From assembly GCA_937871605.1 (NCBI GenBank), contig CALMRM010000261.1:1-23755 (forward strand): DNA of 23,755 nt, given 5' to 3'. Source of the DNA: an uncultured Terriglobus sp. (GTDB taxonomy: Bacteria > Acidobacteriota > Terriglobia > Terriglobales > Acidobacteriaceae). Of the stretch, positions 15,960 through 23,504 are shown piece after piece. Position numbers and translations under genes: made by a program. Position 1 is the first letter of the stretch, and each line of letters starts with the position of its first letter. The notes beneath the pieces are model-generated. The model did not search any database and was not told the origin of the DNA. It saw nothing but the letters and a program-made list of their open reading frames with translations.

Positions 15960-16856
15960 TTGCCGGCGGCAGAGCAAGAAAACGAATCTTTGACGTATGC
16001 CTGTGATTTCAGGACGTCGGGCCTGCTCTCCAACGACAGCACACGTCAGCTGCGCACGCTGCATGAAAGCTTCGCACGGTCATTTGCGCACGCACTCGAC
16101 CTCTTTCTCGGTTCGCCGTTAGAAGTAAAGCTGCTGAAAGTGGAGCAGCAGGGTGTGCGTGACTTTGCCGCCTCGCTGTTGCCGGGCAGCTACCTGGTCC
16201 CGCTGGCGCTGCAGCAACTTGGTGAGCGGGTGGTGGCCCGGTTTGATAGCGCGCTGTTTTTTCCGCTGCTCGACATCCTGCTGGGCGGATCGGGTGAGCA
16301 ATCGGACGATCCGCGGGAACTCACCGAGATTGACGAAGAGCTTTTCCGCAGCATGACGGAACTCATGTGCACACAGTTGGAGCGTGCCTGGAAAGCGGTG
16401 AATGTATCGGTGGCGCCGCAGGCCTCCATCAAGAGTCTTGCCAACAGCCAGCTGTTCGCCATGGAAGACCGTGTCGTGGTCTTGCAGTTTGAAATCAAGG
16501 TGAGTGGTACCACCTCCACATTTGCCATCGCGTTGCCCGGTCAGTTTGCAGGTGCGGTCATTCGCGGCAGCCAACCCGATGATCACCAGCTCGCCAGCCA
16601 GGCGGATGCGCAGGAACGATTGCGGCAACGCCTGTTGAGTTGCACGGTGACCGTGTCGGCCACGCTGCCCGACCTCCACGTGCCGCTGGGTGAGCTTGTG
16701 ACCATGCAGGTGGGCAGCCTGGTGAACCTGCGGGCCACTGCGCAGGTACCCGTGCACCTGCAGGTGGGGCAGCATTCCATTCTCGATGTAACCCCCGTAC
16801 GCCGCGGCAACAACAAGGCCGCACAGGTCAACGGACCCAAGCAGATGCAGTACTAA
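15960..16856 (+). CDS. fliM: FliM, motor switch protein lacking the N-terminal CheY-binding peptide
   Basis: 298 residues from a TTG at 15960, chosen for the CAGGAG site 6 nt upstream. The FliM middle domain is clear: DFRTSGLLSNDSTRQLRTLH near 17, then HESFARSFAHAL, LLGGSGEQ near 110, ELTEIDEELFRSM and LERAWKAVNV. The C-terminal SpoA domain (about 215-280) has LPDLHVPLGELVTMQVGSLV. FliM links FliG to FliN in the C-ring. The usual N-terminal LSQxEIDALL peptide that binds CheY-P is absent. The frame upstream is open only to 15885 and does not encode it either. Other switch inputs are possible. Confidence 0.93.
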   Translation: MPAAEQENESLTYACDFRTSGLLSNDSTRQLRTLHESFARSFAHALDLFLGSPLEVKLLKVEQQGVRDFAASLLPGSYLVPLALQQLGERVVARFDSALFFPLLDILLGGSGEQSDDPRELTEIDEELFRSMTELMCTQLERAWKAVNVSVAPQASIKSLANSQLFAMEDRVVVLQFEIKVSGTTSTFAIALPGQFAGAVIRGSQPDDHQLASQADAQERLRQRLLSCTVTVSATLPDLHVPLGELVTMQVGSLVNLRATAQVPVHLQVGQHSILDVTPVRRGNNKAAQVNGPKQMQY

Positions 16857-16865
16857 GGAGCATGT

Positions 16866-17237
16866 ATGGACACCCCGACGACTGAAGCTACAGCAGCTGC
16901 CAAGAAGCCGATGCTTGATGCGCGCGAGCTATCCGGTGAAACTGAGCCCGTGCAGGCACGCCAGCTGGAGCGTGTGGTCGATGTGCCGCTCAGCGTGACG
17001 CTGCGCTTTGGGCAGCGCGCCATGCGGCTGCGCGACGTGCTGGAGCTGAACACGGGATCGCTGGTCGAGCTGGATCGCGAAGTGGAGGAGCCCGTAGACC
17101 TGGTGCTGGGCGATCGTGTCATCGCGCGCGGAGAGGTCGTCATTGTGGACGGCAATTACGGCCTGCGCGTGCAGGAGATCATCGAGCGCCTGCCACCCTC
17201 CTCCTTGGATTCGTCCGCTCAGACAGCTGCTGCCTAG
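16866..17237 (+). CDS. fliN: FliN, motor switch protein
   Basis: 123 residues. Residues 38-106 are a textbook FliN SpoA domain: VDVPLSVTLRFG, then RDVLELNTGSLVELDREVEE, PVDLVLGDRVIARGEVVIVD and NYGLRVQEI. The N-terminal 35 residues are variable. FliN forms the bottom of the C-ring and docks FliH for export. AAGGAG at 16855-16860 overlaps the fliM stop and lies 5 nt before the ATG, so it is coupled to fliM. This is the second FliN-type gene in the window and the more conventional of the two. Confidence 0.97.
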   Translation: MDTPTTEATAAAKKPMLDARELSGETEPVQARQLERVVDVPLSVTLRFGQRAMRLRDVLELNTGSLVELDREVEEPVDLVLGDRVIARGEVVIVDGNYGLRVQEIIERLPPSSLDSSAQTAAA

Positions 17238-17246
17238 ATTCGGGCG

Positions 17247-17273
17247 TAAGCATTGACGTTCCCCTGCCGATAG
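17247..17273 (+). promoter_or_regulatory. Sigma-28 (FliA)-like promoter upstream of flgF
   Basis: TAAGCATT (17247-17254), an exact 11-nt spacer, then GCCGATAG (17266-17273). Against the FliA consensus TAAAGTTT-N11-GCCGATAA, the -10 matches 7 of 8 bases and the -35 matches 5 of 8. It lies in the 64-bp gap between fliN and flgF, and the predicted start near 17280 is about 20 nt before the flgF ATG. TTGACG at 17253-17258 overlaps it but has no good -10 at sigma-70 spacing. Confidence 0.6.
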
Positions 17274-17301
17274 TGTTCGTAGACGAGAGAGGGGGATCAC
17301 C

Positions 17302-18039
17302 ATGAATAGCGGAATGTACTCAGCCTGCGCTGCCCTGGTGACGCGGATGCAGTCGCTCGACAGCATTGCGGCGAATGTCGCCAACAGCAGCAGCACCGGG
17401 TATCGTGCGCAAACGACGAGCTTCGGCACAACACTGGCGCAGGCCGCACACCACGGCAACCTCTCTCTCCTCAACCAGTCTGCAAACAGCTTTAGCCAGG
17501 TGACCAGCTCTCAACTCAGCCAAACGCAGGGCATGCTTACCCACACGGGCAACGAGCTGGATGTAGCCCTGCAGGGCAGCGGGTATCTGAAGGTAGAAAC
17601 CTCGAACGGCACCATGTACACGCGCAACGGCAGCCTACAACTGGACAGTAGCGGCAAGCTCGTCACCAGCACGGGCGACGCAATCCTCGGCGAGGGTGGG
17701 GAGATCACGCTGGGTCGAGGCCCCGTCTCCATCAGCACAGACGGCACCATTACGCAGAACGGCGCCATTGCGGGCAAGCTTGCCATCGTCGACTTCCCGT
17801 CCGGCACAAACATGGTGCAGCGCGGCGCCGCCAACTACGCCCCGCCGAGCGGCGTGCAGGAGCAGGCGAGCGCTGCGGCCGTGCAGCAAGGTGCGCTGGA
17901 AGGCTCGAATGTAAGTTCCATCGACGGCATGGTGCAGTTGATTGGGGCACAACGTGCGGCCGAATCCATGCGGCACGTGCTGAACATGGTTGATACCGAC
18001 ATGAACAAAACCGCGGCAGAACTCGTGCGCGTGAGCTAA
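17302..18039 (+). CDS. flgF: FlgF, proximal rod protein
   Basis: 245 residues, the FlgF size. The N-terminal rod helix carries AANVANSSSTGYRA (23-36). ALQGSGYLKVET and TMYTRNGSLQLDS are the usual rod/hook beta motifs, and the C-terminal helix contains MVQLIGAQRAAESMRHVLNM. FlgF is a periplasmic axial protein between the proximal rod and FlgG. GAGGGGGAT just upstream serves as ribosome site. It heads the rod/ring unit behind a sigma-28-like promoter and is followed 19 nt later by flgG. FlgF rather than FlgG is chosen because of its shorter, less conserved sequence and its order. Confidence 0.93.
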   Translation: MNSGMYSACAALVTRMQSLDSIAANVANSSSTGYRAQTTSFGTTLAQAAHHGNLSLLNQSANSFSQVTSSQLSQTQGMLTHTGNELDVALQGSGYLKVETSNGTMYTRNGSLQLDSSGKLVTSTGDAILGEGGEITLGRGPVSISTDGTITQNGAIAGKLAIVDFPSGTNMVQRGAANYAPPSGVQEQASAAAVQQGALEGSNVSSIDGMVQLIGAQRAAESMRHVLNMVDTDMNKTAAELVRVS

Positions 18040-18058
18040 CGGCTCTTAGGACTTCATT

Positions 18059-18850
18059 ATGATACGAGCGCTTTACACGGCTGCCAGCGGCATGAACGCG
18101 CAGCAGCTGAACCTGGACAACATCGCCAACAATCTTGCGAACTCGAGCACGACAGGGTTCCAGCAGCGCAGGATGCAATTCACCGACCTGATGTACCAAA
18201 ACCAGACCATGCCTGGCTCAGCGGCCACAGCGTCGACAACCGTCTCGAGCGGGCTGCAGATTGGGTTGGGCGTACGTCCAGGATCTGCCGAAATCATTCA
18301 GACACAGGGCGACCTGACCACCACAGGCAACCCGCTGGATGTGGCCATCCAGGGATCAGGCTTCTTCCAGGTGCAGCTGCCGAACGGCCAGACCGGGTAC
18401 ACACGCGCCGGATCCTTTCACCTGGACTCGCAAGGCAATGTGGTGACGCCCGATGGCAATCAGTTGCAGCCGACCATCAACGTGCCTGCGGATGCAACCG
18501 CCGTTTCGATTGGATCGGACGGCACGGTGAGCGTGAATTTGCCTGGGCAGGCACAGGCCAGCAAGGCAGGTCAGATCGAGCTGGCGATGTTTGCCAATCC
18601 AGGCGGCCTCAACAGCGTCGGCAACAACGTGTACCTGCAGACCGCCGCTTCCGGCGAGCCGATTGTCGGCCAGCCTGGCGGCACCGATGGTGCTGGCACG
18701 CTACAGCAAAACACGCTGGAGCAGTCAAACGTCAGCACGGTGGAGCAGTTCGTCGAAATGATCGTGGCGCAGCGCTCGTACGAGTCCAACTCGCGCGTGG
18801 TGAAGGCAGCGGACGAAATGCTTCAGCAGCTTAACCAGCTTGCGTCCTAA
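18059..18850 (+). CDS. flgG: FlgG, distal rod protein
   Basis: 263 residues, almost exactly the typical FlgG length of about 260. The N-terminus MIRALYTAASGMNAQQLNLD is the FlgG hallmark, with NNLANSSTTGFQ at 24-35. QFTDLMYQ, AIQGSGFFQVQLPNGQTGYT and C-terminal EQFVEMIVAQRSYESNSRVV are all present. FlgG forms the distal rod that crosses the peptidoglycan and outer membrane through the P and L rings. Its D-rod insertion looks of normal length. It is followed closely by flgA. Confidence 0.98.
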   Translation: MIRALYTAASGMNAQQLNLDNIANNLANSSTTGFQQRRMQFTDLMYQNQTMPGSAATASTTVSSGLQIGLGVRPGSAEIIQTQGDLTTTGNPLDVAIQGSGFFQVQLPNGQTGYTRAGSFHLDSQGNVVTPDGNQLQPTINVPADATAVSIGSDGTVSVNLPGQAQASKAGQIELAMFANPGGLNSVGNNVYLQTAASGEPIVGQPGGTDGAGTLQQNTLEQSNVSTVEQFVEMIVAQRSYESNSRVVKAADEMLQQLNQLAS

Positions 18851-18874
18851 CACGAACACCTCCGCAAAGAGCGC

Positions 18875-19504
18875 ATGAAGACACCCGCACACCACGTCCT
18901 CATCGGCATGCTCTGCCTCGGTGCTGGCAATAGCCATCATGCGGCAGCACAGGGCAAGCTGAGCCAACGCTACCCTCTAAGCGCGGACGCCATCAGCCGC
19001 GCCCTGCACAGGGACGGCCTGGATGTGCGTGCTGAAGATGTGCACATGCCCATGCCGCTGAGCACCGCTGTGAGCGATCCCCTGCTTGAAATCGTTGGCA
19101 TGGATCGTCTGCCAGACGGTCATCTACGCCTGCGCTTGCGCTGTCAGCACGCGGGAGAGTGTCTCCCGTTTGGTGTCACCCTCATGCACGATGTTGTTGT
19201 CCCAATGTTGCTGGTGTCAGCCCAGCCACCGGCGGCATCGGCTGGCGTAGGCAGCAGCATGGCACCCACACTGCCACAGCCTGTCGGCACGCCGGTTTTT
19301 GGCCCGGAAGCTGCCGTGGTTGTGCGTGCAGGCACACGGCTCACCCTGCTGCTGGAAGAGGGGCACATGCACATCCATCTGCCGGTAGTTGCGCTGGACA
19401 GCGCAACCGGCGACGGCAACATACGCGTAGCAACACCAGACCACAAGCACACCTACCGCGCAACGGTGGTGGATGCAACCACCGTACGGGGGATCATGGA
19501 ATGA
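18875..19504 (+). CDS. flgA: FlgA, P-ring assembly chaperone
   Basis: 209 residues. A short hydrophobic N-terminus (MKTPAHHVLIGMLCLGAGNS) probably acts as a signal peptide. A middle domain with a cysteine pair (C90, C96 in RCQHAGECLPF) leads to a Pro/Ala-rich linker (115-142). The C-terminal SAF domain (148-206) has VRAGTRLTLLL, VVALDSATGDGNIRVATPD and ATVVD, as in FlgA. FlgA helps FlgI assemble in the periplasm. Overall conservation is low. The placement between flgG and flgH and the SAF domain decide the call. Its end overlaps the flgH start (ATGA). Confidence 0.85.
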   Translation: MKTPAHHVLIGMLCLGAGNSHHAAAQGKLSQRYPLSADAISRALHRDGLDVRAEDVHMPMPLSTAVSDPLLEIVGMDRLPDGHLRLRLRCQHAGECLPFGVTLMHDVVVPMLLVSAQPPAASAGVGSSMAPTLPQPVGTPVFGPEAAVVVRAGTRLTLLLEEGHMHIHLPVVALDSATGDGNIRVATPDHKHTYRATVVDATTVRGIME

Positions 19505-20199
19505 AATGGTTCGCGGCGCTGCTTTTTCTGTTGGCTCCTGCTGGTGCGTTCGCGCTGCCCTTCGCGCACCGTGAACCGAAGAAAAGCTCGGAAGAGTTGC
19601 GTGCCGACTATCTTGCGAGTGTGCAACAGGCCATCGTCGGCGGCCCTGCCGTACATACCACGGGCAGCCTGTGGTCCCCACAGGGCGTGCTGATCGACCC
19701 GAACGCCGACTACAAAGCACGCACCCTGAATGACACGGTGACCGTCCTGGTGGCGGTACAAACCACTGCCGCGCAGAGTGGCAGCGTAGACAGCGCACGC
19801 GCCTTCGATACCAGCTCAGCCATCACAGGTCTGGGCGGCGTGTCCACAGCGCACACCAACCCACTGCTTGCCGCAAATTCGAACACCACGCTCAAAGGCT
19901 CCGGAGCCACCGCCTCAAACACAGCCTTTTCCACCAGCCTCACCGGTCAGGTCATCGCCGTGCTGCCCAACGGCAACCTGGTGGTGGAGGCGCACCGCCA
20001 GATCGCGATGAATAATCAGCACGAAGAGGTGATCGTGCGTGGCATTGCACGGCCCGGCGACATCACGCCTGCAAACACCGTCGCGTCCACCAGCCTGAGC
20101 GCACTGGAAATTGAATTGAAGGGCAAGGGCATCATCTCCGACAGTGTTCGCTCACCCAATCCTGTTGTGCGCGCCGTACTGAGGATTTTCGGCTTCTGA
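19501..20199 (+). CDS. flgH: FlgH, L-ring protein without an obvious lipobox
   Basis: 232 residues from the ATG at 19501, which overlaps the flgA stop. It has a Sec-type signal peptide (MKWFAALLFLLAPAGAFA, residues 1-18). GSLW at 55-58, DYKARTLNDTVTVLV at 70-84 and the LPNGNLVVEAHRQI segment at 155-168, followed by VIVRGIARPGDI, match FlgH. FlgH forms the outer-membrane L-ring bushing. The signal peptide shows no cysteine at or near the cleavage point, so the lipid anchor known from enteric FlgH seems absent. The extension from 19159 seen in the same frame is flgA sequence and is rejected. Confidence 0.95.
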   Translation: MKWFAALLFLLAPAGAFALPFAHREPKKSSEELRADYLASVQQAIVGGPAVHTTGSLWSPQGVLIDPNADYKARTLNDTVTVLVAVQTTAAQSGSVDSARAFDTSSAITGLGGVSTAHTNPLLAANSNTTLKGSGATASNTAFSTSLTGQVIAVLPNGNLVVEAHRQIAMNNQHEEVIVRGIARPGDITPANTVASTSLSALEIELKGKGIISDSVRSPNPVVRAVLRIFGF

Positions 20200-20213
20200 C
20201 CGATAAGTACGGT

Positions 20214-21350
20214 GTGCTGCCCCGACCGAAACGCAACCTGCTTTTCCGGACTGTACTGCTGCTCTTTGCGGCGGCAGTGCCGTCGTTCTGCGTGGCCTCA
20301 AGTCCAACGCACCTGGTGAAGGTACGCGATGTGACTGAGATCCAGGGCGTGCGGGAAAACCAGCTCATCGGGTATGGGCTGGTGGTGGGCTTGCAGGGCA
20401 CCGGCGACCGCCAGCAAACCTACTTCACCGTGCAGACGCTGGCAAACATGCTGCAGCGCATGGGCGTGCAGATCCCCACAGGCACAGCCGTTGTAAAGAA
20501 CGTCGCTGCGGTCATGATCACAGCGCAGCTACCCGCGTTTGCAGAGCCAGGCATGAAGCTGGACGTCACGGTTTCTTCTGTTGGCGATGCGAAGAGTATC
20601 GAGGGCGGCGTCCTCTTGCTAACGGCACTGCACGCGACCGATGGTCAGGTATACGCCGAGGCGCAGGGCGCGCTCACCACGGGCGGCTACTCCGAGGGCG
20701 CAGCCGGTAATCTGCGGCGCGTCAACTATCTCACCGTAGGCCGCATCCCGAATGGCGGCACGATTGAACGGCCGGCAAGCATCGACCTGCATGGCATGCA
20801 GACCGTCACGTTTCTGCTACGCGAAGCGGACTTCACTGCGGCGCGCGACATTGCAGACCTGATCGACAGCGACTTCAAGACGCCCGTGGCAACGGCAGTG
20901 GACAGCCGCCACATCGTGGTGGATGCAAGTGCCATGAAGGGGCTTTCCGTGCCGCGGCTCATCTCTCGCATACAAAACTTGTCACTGCACATACAGGCAC
21001 CCGCCCGCGTCGTTGTCAATGAGCGAACCGGATCGATTGTGCTGGGCGGAGACGTTCTGCTGTTGCCCGTCTCCGTGCTGCACGGCGGCCTGCAAATTCA
21101 GGTAGACACCGTCAACACTGCGGTTCCAGCGGCAGCCATAGCCACCAGCGCCTCACCCGCGGTCGTCAGCAACACGGAAGTCAACGTGCAGGACAAGGAG
21201 GCACGCTCCATTCGCCTTGGCAATGGCGCCAACGTCGAGGAGCTGGTTAAAGGCCTCCATGCCATCGGTGCCACGTCGCACGACATCGTCTCGATTCTGC
21301 AGGCCATCAAGGCTGCGGGCGGGCTGGAAGCAGACCTGGAGGTCATCTGA
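20214..21350 (+). CDS. flgI: FlgI, P-ring protein
   Basis: 378 residues from a GTG at 20214. The signal peptide spans about residues 1-29 (basic PRPKR, then FRTVLLLFAAAVPSF). The mature part begins with VKVRDVTEIQGVRENQLIGY and GYGLVVGLQGTGD (53-65), the FlgI hallmark. The C-terminal part ends with LVKGLHAIGATSHDIVSILQ and AIKAAGGLEADLEVI. FlgI polymerises in the peptidoglycan layer around the rod, helped by FlgA. The ribosome site before the GTG is poor. It overlaps flgJ by one base, in TGATG. Confidence 0.98.
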   Translation: MLPRPKRNLLFRTVLLLFAAAVPSFCVASSPTHLVKVRDVTEIQGVRENQLIGYGLVVGLQGTGDRQQTYFTVQTLANMLQRMGVQIPTGTAVVKNVAAVMITAQLPAFAEPGMKLDVTVSSVGDAKSIEGGVLLLTALHATDGQVYAEAQGALTTGGYSEGAAGNLRRVNYLTVGRIPNGGTIERPASIDLHGMQTVTFLLREADFTAARDIADLIDSDFKTPVATAVDSRHIVVDASAMKGLSVPRLISRIQNLSLHIQAPARVVVNERTGSIVLGGDVLLLPVSVLHGGLQIQVDTVNTAVPAAAIATSASPAVVSNTEVNVQDKEARSIRLGNGANVEELVKGLHAIGATSHDIVSILQAIKAAGGLEADLEVI

Positions 21351-21742
21351 TGATTACGGCGCTCTCTTCCCCTGTTGGCTCCAGCGACGCTGCAAGGGCC
21401 GCAGTGGACCCTAAATTGGCCAACGCAGCCAAACAGTTCGAAACCGTGCTGCTGAGCCAATGGCTGCAGGACGCTGAGTCCAGCTTCGCATCGGTTCCCG
21501 GCGGGGACAGCGACACGGACGCAGGCAGCGATCAGCTCAAGGGGCTTGCGACGCAGCAGCTTGCCGCCAGCTTCACCGCCAGCGGCGGCGTGGGCATCTC
21601 CAAGCTCGTGCTGGGTGCGCTAACAAAGACCAACGAGAAGGAGCAAGGGGCCATGCACGAGACCAGCAAAACAGCAGTAGAAGCAGGAGGCTCCGCAGCT
21701 ATGACCGGTGCACTTGCGGCGTACAGGGCGGAGGCACGGTGA
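21350..21742 (+). CDS. flgJ: FlgJ-type rod cap protein, single domain
   Basis: 130 residues. Residues about 22-92 match the N-terminal rod-binding domain of FlgJ: KLANAAKQFETVLLSQWLQD, then DQLKGLATQQLAASFTASGG and VGISKLVLG. No C-terminal muramidase (glucosaminidase) domain is present. Single-domain forms are known from several phyla. It probably caps the growing rod, while peptidoglycan is opened by an enzyme encoded elsewhere. The ATG overlaps the flgI stop, and the end overlaps the next gene, so it is translationally coupled. Confidence 0.92.
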   Translation: MITALSSPVGSSDAARAAVDPKLANAAKQFETVLLSQWLQDAESSFASVPGGDSDTDAGSDQLKGLATQQLAASFTASGGVGISKLVLGALTKTNEKEQGAMHETSKTAVEAGGSAAMTGALAAYRAEAR

Positions 21743-22131
21743 TGAATCCACGGACCATGCGCGACGGTACCGCAGTGGCGCAACACTACCTGCAGCAGGC
21801 ATCGGCTCTGCGGCTGCAACTTCTCACCGCGATGGATGCAATCGGGCGTAACTCCCTGCCCGAGTTTGAGCAAAGCCTCTGGCAGCAGGAAATGCTATCC
21901 ACCGGCATGCACCGAACCCTGCAGCTCTTGCGGACCCTGCATGTACAGCCCTCTCTGTTGGCAGAGCTGCGCTCTACAAACGCGTCTCTACAGCAGGTAA
22001 GCCGCACCTACCAGGGCCTCATCGGCCAGGCCAGCCAATCTGCAAACCTCCTGCGCGGTGTGTGCACCCTGTATGGCCAGGCGCCTTCGCCCCCATCAAG
22101 CAAGCAGCAGTTGCTGCACTGTGAGGCGTAA
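21742..22131 (+). CDS. flgN: Probable FlgN-family chaperone for FlgK/FlgL
   Basis: 129 residues from the ATG at 21742 (a GTG at 21739 is an alternative). GGAGG at 21730-21734 lies 7 nt before the ATG. The protein is almost all helix, rich in Leu, Gln, Ser and Ala. Its C-terminal part (NASLQQVSRTYQGLIGQASQ, then SANLLRGVCTLYG) resembles the end of FlgN, where an Asn-containing helix is followed by a short tail with YG. FlgN binds FlgK and FlgL and delivers them to the export gate. The position immediately before flgK and flgL supports this. Sequence similarity alone is weak, and it could be another small helical chaperone. Confidence 0.65.
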   Translation: MNPRTMRDGTAVAQHYLQQASALRLQLLTAMDAIGRNSLPEFEQSLWQQEMLSTGMHRTLQLLRTLHVQPSLLAELRSTNASLQQVSRTYQGLIGQASQSANLLRGVCTLYGQAPSPPSSKQQLLHCEA

Positions 22132-22133
22132 CC

Positions 22134-23504
22134 ATGATCGGTCTTAATGGTGCACTTTCGGTCGCGTCCCAGGCTCTCCAGGCCCAGTATGCCGGCCTCG
22201 CGGTTACCAACAACAACATCGCCAACGCGAACACACCCGGCTACTCGCGGCAGATCGTCTCGCTTAGTGCAAACGCCATGGTGCAGAACGGCACCAGCGT
22301 CAACATGGGCGTAACGTACACCGGCTACACCAGTGTGCGCGACTCCGTACTCAACACGGCGATCAACGCCAAGACCTCGGACCAGGCAAGCCTCACGGCA
22401 CAGAACACCCTGATGACGCAGGTCAACACTGCGTTCTCGAGCACGACGAGTGGTATCGGCAGTAGCCTGTCCGGCCTCTTCTCCAGCATCTCCGCTCTAT
22501 CCACCAGCCCGTCAGATGGTTCGCTGCGGCAGGCAGTGCTCACCTCTGCGAACCAACTGGTGAACTCCTTCCACCAGGGTGCAGCTGCACTGTCGAGCGC
22601 CACGTCCAGCGCCAACCAGCAAGTAACATCTGCAGTCGCCCAGGTGAACCAGCTCACCGCGCAGATTGCCGCGCTGAACGGTCAGCTGGCCGCCGTGCAG
22701 AGCGGCACCGGAGAGGGCGGGGGCTTAGAGGACCAGCGCGACCAGTTGACGACGCAGTTGGCTGCCCTCACCGGTGTCTCCGTTACGCAGACCGATGCCA
22801 CACCCAACGTGACCACGACGTCAGGCTCGCCCCTCGTGATGGGCATGTCGGCCAACCCGCTCCAGGTCACCACCGGGGCAGACGGCCAGGCGCATGTCCT
22901 GGATGCATCCGGCAACGACATCACTAGCACGCTGACCAGCGGCACCCTGGGCGGGTTGTTAACCGCACGCGATCAGACTTCGCCTGCGCTGAGCACGCAA
23001 CTCAATACCCTTGCAACGCAATTCGCCGCTGCCATGAACATGGCGCAGACCAACGGTACGGATGCTAACGGCAACGCAGGCGGCGCACTGTTCAGCATCG
23101 CTGCAGGTAGGAGTGACACCGCGGCAGCCATCACCGTTGCCATCACGGATCCCAACAAAGTAGCCGCCGGTTCAGGCGGGGCGGCAGGCAGCAGTGGTAA
23201 CGTGGCGAACCTGCTGGCCGTGCAGACAAGTACGCTTGCGTCGGGTGCAACGCCCAGTGCCGCGTATGCGAGGCTCGTTTACAACGTGGGAGCGGCCGGT
23301 GCACAAGTCAGTTCCGACCTGTCCTCCACCACAACCGCCCTTACGCAGCTCACCTCGCAGCGCGACAGTGAATCTGGCGTGTCCGTGGATGAAGAGGCGA
23401 CGAATCTGATTCGCTTTCAGCAGGGCTACCAGGCGGCTGCGCGGGTGATCACAACCCTGAGCGATTGCTACACCACACTCCTGAACATGAACGGAGCAGG
23501 CTGA
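22134..23504 (+). CDS. flgK: FlgK, hook-filament junction protein HAP1
   Basis: 456 residues, shorter than the enteric protein of about 547, so the variable central domains are compact. N-terminal LNGALSVASQALQAQYAGLA with NNNIANANTPGYSRQ (26-40) is the FlgK hallmark. LEDQRDQLTTQLAALTGV is the usual central motif. The C-terminus DEEATNLIRFQQGYQAAARV followed by ITTLSDCYTTLLNM matches the terminal helix. FlgK joins the hook to the filament. It sits 2 nt after the probable flgN and overlaps flgL by one base (TGATG). Confidence 0.97.
   Translation: MIGLNGALSVASQALQAQYAGLAVTNNNIANANTPGYSRQIVSLSANAMVQNGTSVNMGVTYTGYTSVRDSVLNTAINAKTSDQASLTAQNTLMTQVNTAFSSTTSGIGSSLSGLFSSISALSTSPSDGSLRQAVLTSANQLVNSFHQGAAALSSATSSANQQVTSAVAQVNQLTAQIAALNGQLAAVQSGTGEGGGLEDQRDQLTTQLAALTGVSVTQTDATPNVTTTSGSPLVMGMSANPLQVTTGADGQAHVLDASGNDITSTLTSGTLGGLLTARDQTSPALSTQLNTLATQFAAAMNMAQTNGTDANGNAGGALFSIAAGRSDTAAAITVAITDPNKVAAGSGGAAGSSGNVANLLAVQTSTLASGATPSAAYARLVYNVGAAGAQVSSDLSSTTTALTQLTSQRDSESGVSVDEEATNLIRFQQGYQAAARVITTLSDCYTTLLNMNGAG

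Noticed and set aside
19260..19275. TGGCAC-N5-CTGCC resembling a sigma-54 site
   Set aside because: It is inside flgA, has a weaker -12 element, and no gene start follows at a suitable distance except flgH, which overlaps flgA.
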